A stretch of DNA of 64,000 nt from Holothuria scabra (Eukaryota; Echinodermata; Holothuroidea; Aspidochirotida; Holothuriidae): NCBI GenBank assembly GCA_037179385.1, contig CM074200.1, positions 29,515,884 to 29,579,883 on the forward strand. The letters are read 5' to 3'. Below the pieces are notes generated by a model. That model saw only the letters and a list, made by a program, of their open reading frames with translations, searched no databases and was not told the DNA's origin. Numbering within the stretch: position 1 is the first letter of the stretch; each line of letters begins with the position of its first letter. Shown here in pieces: positions 1-13,597 of this stretch. The translations under genes and the position numbers were made by a program.

Positions 1-527
1 GACGAGCTTAAAAGGGGGGTAGTAGCGGTAACCCCAGTCGAACTCCAGTTAAGGCAATAGCGACATATCTAAATCTTTATCGGCAGGATAAAAGGTGGGG
101 TATATCGGCACACTGTCTCCTCACTGTACATGTGTAGGCCTAGGTGAAATTATCGGCACCCTCAACTGACTTCAAATAGCCTAAGTTCTCGGCACCCTGG
201 CTTCGGGTGAACACGGTGACCATAACTGTGTGAGCATATCAATATTTCGGTCTAATTTAGTGACGATGACATCTTAAAAATCTGAAGTTCTCACGCCATA
301 AACAACATGTCTCATCTATTGCTGTCATGCCAAAGAGAAAAGCTCAGAAAAAAATTGACATTTGCCTATTAAACAATCATGTCAAAGCATTTATCGGAAG
401 AAAAATTTCATGTACGCACAGAGATCTAAATTTACCCTATTGGTCTCAATAAGTGTCCGACTTAGCAGCTTGACTTGACCAGAGGAATGAATAGTATGAC
501 TTGACTTGCGACATCACCTCATCTGGA

Positions 528-862
528 GTGACGGCGCCAAAATGTCAAAATTGGGGGAGGGGTTAAACTAAGGGAAAGGATAATGTTGGGGGCAAAACAA
601 TTTTGAGCAAAGGGCAAAACCGGGCCTAAATCACCACCAGTTCATGGAGATAGGGTCCAGGGGCGAAGCCCGAAAGCTCCGAGGGTAATTTGCATATCTC
701 TAGATGAACTAAAATTTAGTCTTTGGAGAGGTATATCATTTATTTTTTCTGTTTACCATATTCCTTACTGATCTTACTTTGGGAAAGTGGATAAAGGACA
801 AAATCGGGGGTGGGGGCGGGGAATTGCCCCCTCTTGCCCCAACGTAGCACTGCCACTGCTCA
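528..862 (+). mobile_element. G-rich MITE-like repeat (family with 33525-33830 and 44330-44630)
   Basis: Ends are GTGACGGCGCCAAAATG and CGTAGCACTGCCACTG. Inside it has GGGGCGAAGCCCGAAAGC and TATCTCTAGATGAACTAAA. The same internal phrases appear reversed at 33650-33830 and 44440-44630. Ends are only loosely inverted, so the class is unclear. Confidence 0.5.
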
Positions 863-1540
863 TTTGACTTGACCTGACTTGTGATTCGAAGCAAAGGTGA
901 CTCATTACAACACTGGAGTTCCTTCTCATGGGGAAATGTTTTTTTATACCGCGATACCCTGTTCCTCTTTCAATCCGAACCCCCTCGTAAGATCTGTTAG
1001 ACCTATGAGACCATCACTTCGCCTGACTCTCTGTTTAACTCTACTTTTCTCTGAAATGTATTTAGGATCAGGTAGCTTTAACCCATATGAGTATAAGTAC
1101 CAAACAGATCAGATTAAGGCGCGGATTCAGACATTCCAAAAACTGAAAAAGAGGGGGCTGACTGAAGAGAAAGCAGGGAAGTGAGGGAGTTGCATTGCTA
1201 ATTCCCCGTATATTTTATTGTTGATGTGGCGATAAAGAGAGGGCCGAGGCCGTAAAAGTCCCCGTCCCCTTCGATCCGCGCCTGAGATTTAGTGAGTATG
1301 TCAGTGAAGAAATGATCATCGTGTTAAACTAGACTGAAGCGCAACTGCTACTTTTGTTTATGTAGTGCAATTTGGCAGAATGCAAGTCAAAACAAATCCG
1401 CAGGACCAGTAGCCCCATCTGGAAGTACCAGGGGACACAGCACATTCTTCCTGGTGGACACATATGGTGAGCAATTGGTTTCACATCATGGGAACTTGAC
1501 ACTTAGTTTATCATTTTTAATGGACACATGTCAATTTGAA

Positions 1541-1695
1541 TCGACACATACCAATTAATTCGACATATTCCAATTTTGTTCGATATATTCCAACATAATT
1601 TGACATATATATAAATATATATACCGATTTAAACTGACATATACCAATTTAAATTGACACATAACAATTAAAATTGAAAAAAATTTGAATCGACA
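1541..1695. repeat. 20-bp phased TCGACATA array
   Basis: TCGA or TTGA cores at 1541, 1560, 1580, 1600, 1634, 1654, 1674 and 1690, mostly 20 bp apart, each followed by CATATwCCAATT-like sequence. Repeated at 55970-56135 in the duplicate. Confidence 0.65.
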
Positions 1696-2531
1696 GATGG
1701 GTTACCAGTTTAAATAGATATTTACCGTGTTATCTTATTGGCACTATTACATATTCATATATTTCGATTATTTTAATATCTGGTTCCCTAGTCTATGGAG
1801 CCGCACATTCTACCGATTGATTATGAACCAGAATATACCTCCTGTGGCTTAATTTTTGACCCAGAGATAGACTATTGTAGAACCATAAGAGCCTCCGGGG
1901 ATTTTCTACTGGACTCTTCCAGGGGCCATAAGGTGGGCATTGTGACCCCGCCAGCGCATGCTCGTGGTTTTCGCGAAATTATTTTACTCCGACGGTTTCT
2001 CCCGACTTCCATTTGTAATGCACTTTTAAAATCCTGGTGCTGACACTATTTATACACTTTTAATCAATGTTACAAACAAAAGATTATTAAAAGCCCCTTT
2101 TCCTTTGAATATCAACGTGTAAGATTGTTGCTTTAGGCTTACAATAAAAAATACGAAGCTTTGTGCAAGCACTTGGCATGTACAACAGATGGCAGCATTG
2201 TGGAATAAGATGCGATCAAATGAACCCAAAAATGCCTTATATTAGCTCGAATAACCGGACGTTGGCAGCGTGGAAACGTGTTGGATTAACACATTGAAGA
2301 ACATTGAAGGGTGGTTTGTTTTTTCTAGGAGATAGTAACTGTAAAACGTTTAATTCGTCCACGATGTTTGTTTATATGTAGTGTTATAAAGCGTAATGCA
2401 TACCCACTATGCAAAAAGTTAAGTGATAAGTAGCTTGTCAGAAATGAATATGGGATTATAGACACCCGGGACACTTGTGTTTATTGAGCTATGTAGCAAC
2501 GGAGTGACCGTTATAAACCACTCTTTAACCC

Positions 2532-2612
2532 TGTTTGCCACAACTGAAAAAATAGCCATGGTCGGCTCGACTTGAACCGATTGGTTGGAAACTGGGTTGT
2601 AAAACTCCATTC
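2532..2612 (+). mobile_element. SINE 3' fragment
   Basis: TCGGCTCGACTTGAACCGAT followed by GGTTGGAAACTGGG matches the body of the tRNA-derived SINE at 19111-19353. The tRNA head is absent. It lies in the block missing from duplication copy B. Confidence 0.7.
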
Positions 2613-2955
2613 AGCCTGTAACCTTTAACCCAATGGGTAGAAGCAAGGCTCTGTGTAAAACGTGTTTAGCAAGTCAACATTCATTTCGCACCCACTTTGC
2701 ACAAGCGTTTAAAATGTAAGCATTTGTAACTATTAAACAAGAAATGTTTAGCAATTAAACGCCATTACCAGCGATATATTAAGGAATGAAACACGTGTGT
2801 TAAGACGCATTTAAAACGTGAGGACAAAAGTCTGTTTAGAAAAATGTTAAATTGCTAAACACCAGTATAGTCCGGAATGAAACATGTGATGGGTAGAAGT
2901 ATTTCCGCGCTATCCTCAAATCTTATTCTTCATGGACATGTCTGGGATGGGGGTT

Positions 2956-3287
2956 CTCAGCCAACATGTCCAGTTTCGCCCCGACTGGGCTTCAGCTGGG
3001 CAACTTGCTTGGCCCCAGCTGGGACCCATTCGTTTTTGTCAGGTGTTCCCACGTGGGGCCCAACTGGGCTCGCCTTTCCCAGCTGATGCCCAGTTAAAAC
3101 CCAGATGGGGCCAGCTTCAACAACTGAAGCCTAGCTGGACTCCAGCTGGGTTTCAGTTGGTGAAAGCTGACCCAGTTTTGCCCACGTGGAAAAACCTAAT
3201 AAACACGAATGGGTCCCAGCTGGGGCCCAGCAAGTAGCCCAGCTGGAGCCCAGCCGGGGCCTAATTGGGCATGTTGACTGGGTTTTG
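2956..3287. repeat. Large fold-back inverted repeat rich in CCCAGCTGGG
   Basis: Two arms of about 150 bp read as near reverse complements. The left arm runs from CAACATGTCC through GGCCCCAGCTGGGACCCATT to CCACGTGGGGC. The right arm, reversed, runs from CAACATGCCC through GGCCCCAGCTGGGACCCATT to CCACGTGGGC. Two chance open frames overlap here and are not genes. Copy B of the duplication keeps only the right arm (56640-56785). Confidence 0.75.
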
Positions 3288-4644
3288 GGTGAAAGATAGC
3301 ACGAGCGGTTGCTTCTTTTGGTACCATATTCAATTCAAAGAGGATTCAAAGATAAGAATGTTTTAAACATTAAACTGTCTGCCTAAAACTCCCGATTTAA
3401 CAAAATAATGTAGATGTGATATAATTCTAAAAAAAAAGTTGAAGTGCGCCCGCTAATCTTGTTTGAAAGCTAAAAGAACCAATGCAACAATTTGTAAGAG
3501 CGCCGTAGTTATCTTGGTTTTCAGTGTAAGACAGCATGTTAACCCTTACTCAAACAGTTTTGAATGTGTATACGTTCATCACTAACATTAATTATTTGAA
3601 TGATTGAACCAGAGTTCACACAACACAGGAGGTTTCTTTATGGACACAAATGTCTGCAATAAAAAGCAAATTTTAATTTGATTAAAGGAAAAAAATCGTA
3701 GTTGCTGAAACCAAATAACTGGTTATCCATATGTATAGCAACATCAGTGGTTGAATACTTAACTACGTTTAAAACTTAAGCTTAACTCAGTTCATTAAAT
3801 CGAAAACTTAAAGGGCCAAACCTCTAACCTTAAACTACAGTTTTGGTACGGGGGTACCTAAATTTTCAATTCGCTCAGCTCTTTGATTGACAGCTTATTC
3901 AAACAATGCAGAGTACCAACGCTTATATTACTTAGCATGAACGGTACTGAGAGTGTTTTGATTAAATAAATTGAGTTATTCTATACTCACTTTGAGGCAA
4001 TAAACTGAGATTGTATCTGGATGAGGATGATGATTTCAGACAATTGTGGGAGGGGCTTAAGGAAGAAGGTTAGGAGAATTGGTACTGTTTGGGGAGAGAG
4101 ATCTGGGCCTTTAGGCAGATGTTATGACACTGTTGGTGTTTAGTCACTTTGGATTTTAACCAGTGGAATAATGGACTCCTCAAAGACCCCCTTTCAGTGA
4201 CTTCTCTGACTTGGCTACAGAGTTGAAACAGGGTTTCACCTTACTGTTAAGGAAACGTTACCTAACTTTGAATTCAAATTTAAACCAAATGTATGTACCG
4301 TCATCGGCAGTTTAAAGTTTAATTGTTAAACTGCAATTTTAAAGCAACAAAAGTTTTTAATTCCTCACATTTGTGAACATTGAACAAATCTGACCTTTAT
4401 AGCTTTTTCGATAGTAATAGCATGCTATGTCTAAGGTCATGGCAGATTTTGGAAATGATAAAGTTATGAAGTACTAAATTAACTCGTGAAAATGTTTAAT
4501 TTCAATATATGGATTACCGCCTAAACGTATCAAGACAATTGAAAGATAAATTGACAAACCAAGACAAACCAATCAACGCTCATTGTGCAGATGTTCAAGG
4601 CTGTGATCACGTGATGATCAAGTAGAGTAGCCTGGTGTTAGTGT

Positions 4645-7600
4645 TTCAATTTTTACGCAACATTCTAGGTGCAACTGTTTGTGTTATACTTTTATATTTG
4701 ATGGCTGAAGTATGCACATAGACTAGGTAACGAAAATCCATTTTACTGATTGTGGCGCTGGTCATGAAAAACTCTTCACCTATCAAATCGTCAACTGGCA
4801 TCCTAAAGATTTTAATGTGATGTCAACTCTAGTAACTACTATGGTCTGCAAAAGTAATAAATTAAAACCAGTTCGAGATAGTTCGTTGTGTCCAGCAAGT
4901 TTTGAAATCTAAAGGCTGAAAAATACAAAGTTCTTTATTCAGTCCCTTTTGCCTATAAGGTCTTATGTGTCACAATCGCGATTGTATTACGTTCGGAGTA
5001 CCCACTGCAAACAGTGTATTTCACTGCACTTTTATTTTCCAATTTTCTTTTTCAAACGAAGAAACCTCAAGAGGAACTGATGTTTAGAAGGTTGCTCCGA
5101 TTACCCATCAGACCAATTCTCTGTGATCGATTGATTAAAAAGGATTGTAAAAATCATCGGTAACCATGATTGCTCGTACGTTTTGTACTTGTGAAAGAAA
5201 TATACAGGTGAACCGTATACCTACAATCCAATTTGTGATGTACACGTGATCACAAGAACATTCGACGTTTATTCGATAGACGAGATTTCCCTTACAATTG
5301 ATTGAACGATGAAGCTATAAACCTCTACACTAACACAATTTTGATAATGCAACGTTGATTAAGGGTTGGGTTGTTGGAGTTTCATGCCTCAATCTCTAAT
5401 CGTCTGGTTATTCTGAGTCTAGGGGGCACACAACATCGGGTTAACATCTTGTATGGATCATGAAAGTAATAAAGACTAATATAGACTACGCTGGAAGCCA
5501 TTGGTGTTTTAAAAAAAGTGAAAAGGAGATGAACAGGAAACAAAATGGTGTTTTCAATTCATGTATGATCTTACAAACAGTGCAAATGTGAGGTATTCTT
5601 GAACTGTTCACTTGGCGAAAATGACTGTTTTGGTAGGGTTTACTAGACAGGGACTACCTATTTGGGACAAGAGACCCACTAAAGAGTGTTATTGGTGTTT
5701 CTACGGCAGCTATTGTTTTGGCCCAATATGTAGAAACCAGTTAAAATATCTCTAAAAGTTACTAAATGGCAACACTACCTCCCTAAGCTGTCTAAATCTT
5801 CTTTGGGATTTGGGTCCTTATCTAATGCATTTCAATTCACTGTTAACCCTGTGTTGAAGTCTTTGGCAGAAAACCATTATTTTTGCACTTCCCGGACAAC
5901 TGCAACTAATTCCAAGTTCAACAAAGTTCATAGGACATCGCAGCCACACATTAATCATCGAGAATGATGTTTGTTTTATTCAAAATTGAAAATTGAAACC
6001 AAATTTCTCTGCCATGATGTCATGTTCACCGTATGTGGATGGATGAAAAGTATGTCAATGTTACAAGCATTATGCGTCCAAAAGCTAAAACAATGAACTA
6101 AAACAAAACTAGCTCATTAATATGAAGACATTTCATCACTTGTAGTTGTTTAAGTTTCACTGTAACTTACAAATGTAGTAACTGCATTTGATACTTTCCG
6201 AATAAGGAAACACAGACACTTATGGACAACAAAAGTGAGAATTATGTTAATTTTTCTGTGACGTAACATTTACGGACAGCTTTTAGTGGATACGTGTTGT
6301 CCGATAAGCTGTTTGCCATGGTAACGCCACGATATAATAACTTTACATTACATTTTCATGTTTCTCGCATACATATCATATATTTACACAAGATGACAAA
6401 GTTGTTCTTCTTTCCGACAATGGATGAAGGAGATTTTACTTAAATCTCACAAAATTCCGAGCGTAATCCGATCCGATATCGCTGTAGTTTGACCGGCGCT
6501 TAAGACCGGGTCTACCTCCTCGCATTCATCCCCTACTAAGTCCCATATATCATTTTCAAACTTTCGCATTTACAAAGTTCCCACGACGTCAGAAATTACC
6601 TAAATGACGAAAAGTTATAGAGGTATGTCGTGCGCAAAATTCCTGGTATATTGACACCTTATTAATTCAGGATATTCCAACTAATATTTTAAAATAATTG
6701 ACATGCATAATACATCGGAAGCAACATCATGTACTTAATCTAATACCATCCTGGAAAAAATTTAAATGAGCATTATCTTAATTCTTACACCATAGTTATT
6801 TCAGCTGCATTAATGCCAAATTGTTTCTTTGCCCTCAACCCAATGGCCATCGCATCATTACTGAAAAAGTATTTAAGTAATGACTTACAAGAAGAATATT
6901 GAATAATTTAACTTTTTCATAACTTTTCTGGCTAGAACTGTTCTGTGTCAAAAATAGGTACTGTAAATAAATCTAGTACTTCTCACAGACTGACTCCACA
7001 TACAAACGAGAAAATAATAACGTCCTATTTGTTCTCACAAGAAAGTAAAATCACCGTCACTGTTTACATTTATTAAAGTCGGTGTTATGTTGATTCACCG
7101 TTACCGGCCTGGCATGAATTGACAAAAATTGTTAAGCCTGTGAAAAATTTTGGCGAGGAAAATTGAACAAACTTTGAACCATTTTGCATGAAAACCCCTC
7201 CCCTTATACCCCTCCCCCAGGACGGCAATCAGTGGCGCATTATATCAGCTACATTTAACAGTGTGGTGCTTCAGAAAATTTAATTGAGGAAGCTTGGCTT
7301 AGAACGATGCACCGACTGTTGGAAAAGGACTTATTTTGTTAAATAAATGCGGCAAAGTTGGTCATTTTTAACCTAAAGGATTCATTAATTTTTTCTTATT
7401 ATTTATATAAACACTTTGTACGTTGGGCCACATGGAAACTGTCAAGTGAAATGAAACATTCTGTCCAGTGTGCGACTACTACAGCTAGTTAGATGGAGTT
7501 TTACCGCCCAGTTTTTAACCAATTGGTTGAACTTGATCTGGTCACTGCCTTTTTCAGCTGGGGTAAATATGGTTCTTGGACTGATCAAGTGGAATTTCCG

Positions 7601-8075
7601 TACTTGCAGTAAAGGAAGAGTGTTGAATATAGAGTTTTGCAAATCCTGAAGGTGCACCACCGGCAGCTAGTCTTGGCTGTTACAGATTAGTTTCAAAAGA
7701 GGAGAGTTTTATAGATTTTCATCCTAATGCTCTCTGGCTATTCTTTTTTTCTTTTTTCCTTTTTTTTACTTGTCTTCATTGGAATTTTGACTCACGCATT
7801 TTTTGTTAACAATTTTAAGTATGTTAGTCTGAAGGAACTTTGAGTCATCAACAACTTTTGTACACCTTATAGCTTTAAAAAAGTAAAAGTTGATAAATTA
7901 TCCTGTTTGTAAAATTAAGACATTGGGCTTAATTGCATGTAGCAACCCCATACAAAGCTTTAATTCATGTGGGCCTTGCTGTTACCAGACCACTAATCGA
8001 GAAGAAATTGTATGTGCCTGTATCACTGACTTATATACATGGACACAGCATGCAGTGTATACGTCCTATCCGTAG
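4645..8075. other. Noncoding stretch
   Basis: No exon, RNA gene or structured repeat recognised except a minus-strand SINE fragment at 7484-7563 (reversed form of the GGTTGGAAACTGGG body). AT-rich with many stops in all frames. Confidence 0.6.
7484..7563 (-). mobile_element. SINE 3' fragment
   Basis: AGCTAGTTAGATGGAGTTTT, then CCAATTGGTTGAACTTGATC and CTTTTTCAGCTG, equal the reverse of the SINE tail seen at 34030. Confidence 0.65.
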
Positions 8076-8373
8076 ATGGTCGCCACCGACTGGAACAAAA
8101 AAGGCGCACCAAGATGGCCGCTGTAGAGCTATGAATCGTCTGATTCGACGACGACTCTGTTATTTTCTAAACAAAAGTTAAACTTGAATGGAAAACAATA
8201 TTGTACTCCTGCAATGCGTGAAGTGATTTTGACCTTACCTTGCCATATTTAAAAAATATTTCAACATTCTTGCCGAAAATTGTCATATACTTGGGCAAGT
8301 CCAAACCGTCACACAAAACCATATCAGACGGCCATCTTGGTGCGCTTTTTTTCACACGTACGGTAGCGACAAT
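8076..8373. mobile_element. MITE with about 45-bp imperfect terminal inverted repeats
   Basis: Left end ATGGTCGCCACCG then GCGCACCAAGATGGCCG at 8104. Right end CGGCCATCTTGGTGCGC at 8330, then CGGTAGCGACAAT. Length about 298 bp. No transposase. Confidence 0.7.
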
Positions 8374-9640
8374 GTACCTTGCAGTATGCTCTGATCATGT
8401 ATAGGAAGTCCGTGGCCTGTACACAGTGGTGATGGCAGATGTATTTTGGAAGAAATATATTTTAAAAAACAAGTTCGACTGGAAGTAATCCTTTCAGCAA
8501 TGAGATGACAACCGCCCCCCCCCCCCTTTTTTTTAAATGGTAATGGTGCGTTGAAGAATTTCGTTAACATATCTAGGTCAAGAACTTCATTCTTCCAACA
8601 CACTTTTCCACGCCATAACACTTTCATGGTCGCAGGCTTTGAGCTTAGCTCTGTTTGTAATATTAGTCCATAAAAATATATGGCAAGCTGGTAATTATGA
8701 AGCTCTTTTTTAGGACTTTGTGTACATCATTATTCTTACGTTCATACGTTTTTTTTTTCTTTCTTTCTTTTTTCTTTCTTTTTACCATGTCCTAAATAGA
8801 GGTTCTTGGGTTATTTCGTTGCTCGTTTTGCAAATTATTTGTGCAATATAAAATACAGTTTCAGCTCTAGTACTTTCCCGCACATTGTAGTGTACATTGT
8901 ATCATTTGCAGCTTGTTATTAACATTACTTAAAGGGAAAGTTAAAGTTCAAATTTTAATTTTCGTAGGTGGAAGAGAAACAACATCTCTACAGTGTGATA
9001 AGATCTCCATTCAAATCGGACATGTATTTCTGAATATATTAGAAAATGAAGGTACTAGATTTGTGTTCCAAAGTAACTTGAGGGCAGCAGAGATTATATG
9101 ACCTCCCCACATTGACAAGGAATGCCTTTTTTTTTTTTTTTTTTTTTTTGTTTGTTTTGTTTTGTTCAATCCGGTGGTTGCCTTGAAGTTCACAGGGATA
9201 GGACCTCCCTGTGAGGAACGCAAAGTTTGAAAAGTTCTAACGTCACTTACGCAATTACATTTTGAAAATGTGGGACTGTTGAAAAGGAAATTGGTTGTAC
9301 ATTTTAAAGAAAAACAAAGGACTGTCCATTAATGTGAAGATATGATGTCATACGTGCTTACTTCAAGTAAAGTTTTGTTGAAAATATAACAAGTTCACCT
9401 GCGTATATCTTTTGAACCACAGATCAGATTTCAATGCAAAAAAAAAAATAAGTACCCGTCTACCATGTCAAAACTTGGAGTGAACTTAAACCCTTTCTAT
9501 CAAACCCTTCCTAACACATCAATTAAAAAGATCTCTTTGACTACTACGCATCTTCTAGCCCCACCCTAATTAAAATCAAGCCACCTGTTTCGTTCACACG
9601 CTCCATTTAGACAGAGTCAAAGTAGTCTTCGTTCACACTG
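8374..9640. other. Noncoding stretch with homopolymers
   Basis: Poly-C/poly-T near 8512, TTTCTTTC tracts near 8750 and poly-T at 9127. Nothing coding recognised. Confidence 0.55.
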
Positions 9641-9642
9641 CA

Positions 9643-11912
9643 CAGGGGCGTCGATTATGGGGGGACAGTTGGAAAATGTCCCCCACTTTTTTGAGTTAGG
9701 GGACACTAACGAAAAGTCCCCCCCCCCCTTACACATTTTGTGACCTGAAACTTAAAAGTTAGGTACTACCAAAAAAAAATATACGTGTAGGTTATGAAAG
9801 ATGTGCTCTACCGATTACGATCGATTTCTGTATCAATGATTACACGTTCACACTTTGCCCCAAAATTTTCGACCGCTCTGAGCGCTTGCAGTCTCATTGG
9901 TGTTTTTTCATTGTCAAATAAAACATTCAATACATTACTTATATGTCTCTATGATTATGTCGATTGTTCGAGTGCATACTAGAGCAGCAGGTGTGGTTAT
10001 AAAGGAGCACAACATTTAGGAATTTGGACAAGAGGAATCGTCCCCTACTATGTTTTAATGAAATTTGTAATCTTTAGTGAATGTGTTTTTCCTGCAGTAG
10101 ATGGAAGTGTGCTTTGATCAGGATATGGATTTAATCTTCTTTCATCAAAAATGGTTCTTTACTTTTAGAAATTTTGTACAAATCTTTCACAAAGTATTAC
10201 AATTTTCGTTGTGATTCTTTTTACTTACAGAGTATACCTGGTATTTAAATTCAAATTGACTGTATAGTCCGTTGAAGTAATTACCCACACTTTCAAAACC
10301 ATATTTTGGAAACTTTGCAGTTTTCTAGTAACTCAAAATATTGAAACATTCAGCACAATTTTGCATCTGGGCCCCCTTTTCTCGGACACCCAGTGTCGTA
10401 GCTACAAGGAGCAGGCGCCTTTAAAGAAATGAAGAATTCAGAAATTTTCCATTCGTGGAACCAGTTTACAATGTGGTTTTGACAACTCATGAACTTCCGA
10501 AATTCCAAATTCTCTCTAATAAGAGCTCCATATGCGTCACTATTTGTTTCAAAAAAGCAGAAATTTTCCTCGCGCTTCGCGCGCCGTAAATGACAATTCG
10601 TAAGCAGAGGTGCTCGCTCATACCTTCAATTTGGTGTGAAATAATAAGGCTAATCGCCATGCACTTAAATACCTTCCCTTGACATTCTGCTTTAGGGAGT
10701 TTACTTTGGGAATTGAATCAGACAGGTGCTTACAGCTTAGCCCCATTACGTGGACGTTCCTACACAATAAATTCGATGTCCCGTCAGATTCTTGACCCTT
10801 ATGGTTTTGATGAAGTCCATCCAGTGACATAGTTAGTGTCTTCCCCAAATACAGAAATAGAGGTCGCCAGTTAGCGTCCTACTTCTTACAAACTTTCCTC
10901 ATTGGTCATTTGTTTGACATGTAAATGACTTGGTCCAATCAGGATTCCCCATCCCATAGTTTGCAAACAACTCTGTCTGGAAACCACCTTAGCACTTTTA
11001 GGTAACTCCCTTCCTGAAGAGAGTTGAAAACAGACAGCCAAACAGAAAGGATCAACTTAGGAAACACGCGCATCTCCGCGGCTTTTGCCACTGGGCCAAG
11101 CCATCCTATTTTCTTCTAACTTTGGATTAGTTCTATAAGAACAAGTTTTTATATTTAATGGGAAACTTTTATTGTAGAAGAGAACTTCCAATCAGTGAAA
11201 GGTATTTCTCTCTGACTTAGAATAAACATTAGTCAACGGTAAAACTCGGTTCGAGTCTTTTTTCTTGAATCTCCTTTATTAACGTACCACCCCTAGCCTT
11301 CATGATGTGATCGGCCCAAAACAACGCAACATTGGTAAACTTTTCCGAGCTCTGCAGGTGACGAAATCGGAAATTTGCTACATGTGACACCAGATCATCA
11401 AGTGACACCGTTAACTATAGTGCTCTTTTCTTTTTTATAAATTTTCTTTCATAAAATTCCAAATTGTCTCCAATATAAGCTCTTGACTCAAAACATTTTG
11501 TTGGAGAGCCTCATTTCGTAGGCGTTTGATAACATTATGTAGCAACAACGATCTTTGGTCGCCGCTCAATTTCAGATTTGCCAACAGGATAAACATATTC
11601 TTCAGTAATCCCCCAAATTTTCAAATTTCCTTACAGGGAATTCAGAATCCCAACTTTTCTGCATACAAGCTCAATATTTTCAAATATTCGAAAAGGGACA
11701 AAAGTTTCAGCGCGCTTCGAGCGCCGCATATTACGTCCCTAAGCACGGTGTTCACACTTAAAAAATCGTAAAATTTGGATGCTTAACTACCCTCTTCTCA
11801 CCTTAAAAATGTGTAGCTACGCCGCTTTGGACACCTCACTAGGACAGGAGAAAAAAATTTAGGTCAGATGCCCCCCCCCCCCACTTTGAAAATCAAATCG
11901 AAGCCCCGACCC
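9643..11912. mobile_element. Possible composite element with inverted GGGGCGTCGATT ends
   Basis: Left end TGCACAGGGGCGTCGATTA followed by a G run; right end a C run then AATCGAAGCCCCGACCCTGC. Inside is the repeat block shared with 24640-25480. The 2.3-kb unit is tentative. A left-end-like fragment (GGGGCGTCGATACCGGGGG) occurs alone near 37645. Confidence 0.35.
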
Positions 11913-12560
11913 TGCACGGACGTTCGTAGTAACAATGGCGTATTTGGGCCATGGTTCCCTCTCAGAAACCAATTGTTTTTGTTTATATCCTAAAAATACG
12001 TACTCTAGTAACACAAATTTTACTTTAAATGGTATGCTTTTCCTCCAAAAAGATTCAAGACCATTTCATCCATTGGTGGTAATACATTTTATGTGGTAAT
12101 GATTTTCTGATCACTTGGCAATTTGCTTTTCTTTTTTAATATTGCAAACGAAAGATAAAAATAAAGACTGTTTAGATTCTCTTCACAAGACTGCATGAAA
12201 AGGCAAATTTCGGTCATCTGAGTGGTCGCGGTTTTTCAAAATTTCCTTACGCTTCGCGCCACTACAAATGGTTGCGCTCCGCTTAGACTGTCTTAATTGA
12301 AAAATCACATTTTTCGGGTCAAACTTTTTTAATAATGTTTTGATCACTTTGCAGTTTTCGAATTAATTTTGAAATAAGCATTTCACTGCAAACGACACAA
12401 AAGCGTCTGCTTAGATTCTGCTTAAAAATGCTATTTACGGCCATAGGGAGCCGATTTTCAGAAATTTTCTGTACGGCAACTGATGGTGGCGCGCCGCTTA
12501 GATAGTCTTATGGCATAATTATGTTTTTTCGGGCAAGAAAAACCAAGAACTGAAATGCTC
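11340..12560. repeat. Interspersed repeat with GCGCGCTTCG blocks, copy 1
   Basis: Shares ordered phrases with 24640-25480: GTGACACCAnATCATCAAGT, ATTATGTAGCAACAACGATC, CAGTAATCCCCCAA, TACGCTTCGCGCCA and CGCTCCGCTTA. A related GCGCGCTTCG-type block also lies at 10560. The class is unknown and no protein is recognised. Confidence 0.6.
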
Positions 12561-12564
12561 CCAT

Positions 12565-13590
12565 ACGCCTATGATGATCACTGATGCTCTTTAATTTGAC
12601 TTCTTAATGTACGCAAAATAAGAAACAAGTTTTACTTCAAAGGGTGGTGTGCATAGTATCAACTTGCATGTAGTAAAGACACACAATTTTCGGTTTTATC
12701 CACATTTACCACCACAGATCAACTTTCAAGACTATTCCTGTCAAACTAAAAAATCTTGCACCATTTTGCATCTAGGCTCCATGAAAAGACCAAATATTTT
12801 CAAAGGAATGGCCTCTTAAACCTTTCCCCAGGCAGTCGATCACTCAATATAGTGCAAGGACCCTCTTCAGAGAAAACCGGCGTACGCCACTGCATAGCAA
12901 ACACCCTAGTTTGGAGGTTTCGAGCAACTCCTTTCCTTTTAGTGGCGGGGGATATCATTACTAACCTGACACGTCTAAACTTTGTCTTCATCAGGCTTTT
13001 TCGACGTGTACGTGCCTATAGACAAGTCCGAATGGCTCTTGTGTTTAGTGGCTGAAGGCAGCTATCAGTGGGGTCCATCTGCCTTAAACCGTCTTCTTTT
13101 ATCGTCTAAGTATAATTTTAAATCCTAATATGCAGTGAAATAGAGTGAATGAAGGGGCATTTCAGTGTACAGTCACCCATGGTACAGGTAAGCGAAGATT
13201 TTGACAGATTAAAAGGTGATAGACCCTAGTTAAACCCAGACTAAAATCAGATCATCACTTATCTGTCCAGATTCGTCTATACGTAGAATACAAGTACAAT
13301 TTTACACTTGCACTGGATTTCTTGTAATAGCGACCTCTATTTTTTCCTCTGTGTAAGTCTAAAGTCCCATATAACAGTACACATGTAGTCTCCCTATCGT
13401 GCAGGATAAGGTATGTAGTTTTCGACCGCACAAGTATGTAGCCTGAAATCTAACAACCTGTAGAACTAAAAAGCAGAAAACGAAAACTAAGTTTTCGGAG
13501 AAGACCCTAGCTATAAATTAATGTCATTCCCAAATGTCGCAATTTGTTTATCTGAAAGATATAAAAGAAGTAAGTTCCATCATGTCGTTT
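12565..13590. other. Noncoding stretch
   Basis: A frame of 99 codons at 12756-13055 has no recognisable domain and overlaps a repeat-like phrase (TTTTGCATCTAGGCTCC, compare 10363). Nothing else seen. Confidence 0.5.
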
Positions 13591-13597
13591 GGTAAAT

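Larger units (their letters stand above)
300..4640. repeat. Segmental duplication, copy A
   Basis: Matches 55080-57850 in order along its length, with long shared stretches at 690-1320/55120-55760, 1500-1900/55945-56350, 2050-2330/56365-56640, 3110-3790/56640-57330 and 4110-4640/57340-57850. Copy A has extra blocks at about 345-690, 1920-2040, 2345-3110 and 3800-4110 that copy B lacks. Similarity stops near the TGATCACGTGATGA sequence at 4610-4640. Two short open frames (897-1184 and 1795-2043) are only partly kept in B and I do not call them genes. Confidence 0.8.

Noticed and set aside
897..1184. 95-codon frame with a basic C-terminus
   Set aside because: Lies in duplicated repeat DNA; the duplicate near 55330-55620 has gaps and stops, and no ATG start or domain is seen.
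1795..2043. 82-codon frame starting MEPHILPIDYEPEYTS, partly kept at 56237-56440
   Set aside because: Start is conserved in the duplicate but the two frames diverge completely after about 45 codons; no domain, so coding is not supported.
2877..3237. Two overlapping frames rich in Trp, Pro and Leu
   Set aside because: Produced by the CCCAGCTGGG inverted repeat.
12756..13055. 99-codon frame and its opposite-strand shadow
   Set aside because: No domain, no splice context, repeat-like surroundings.
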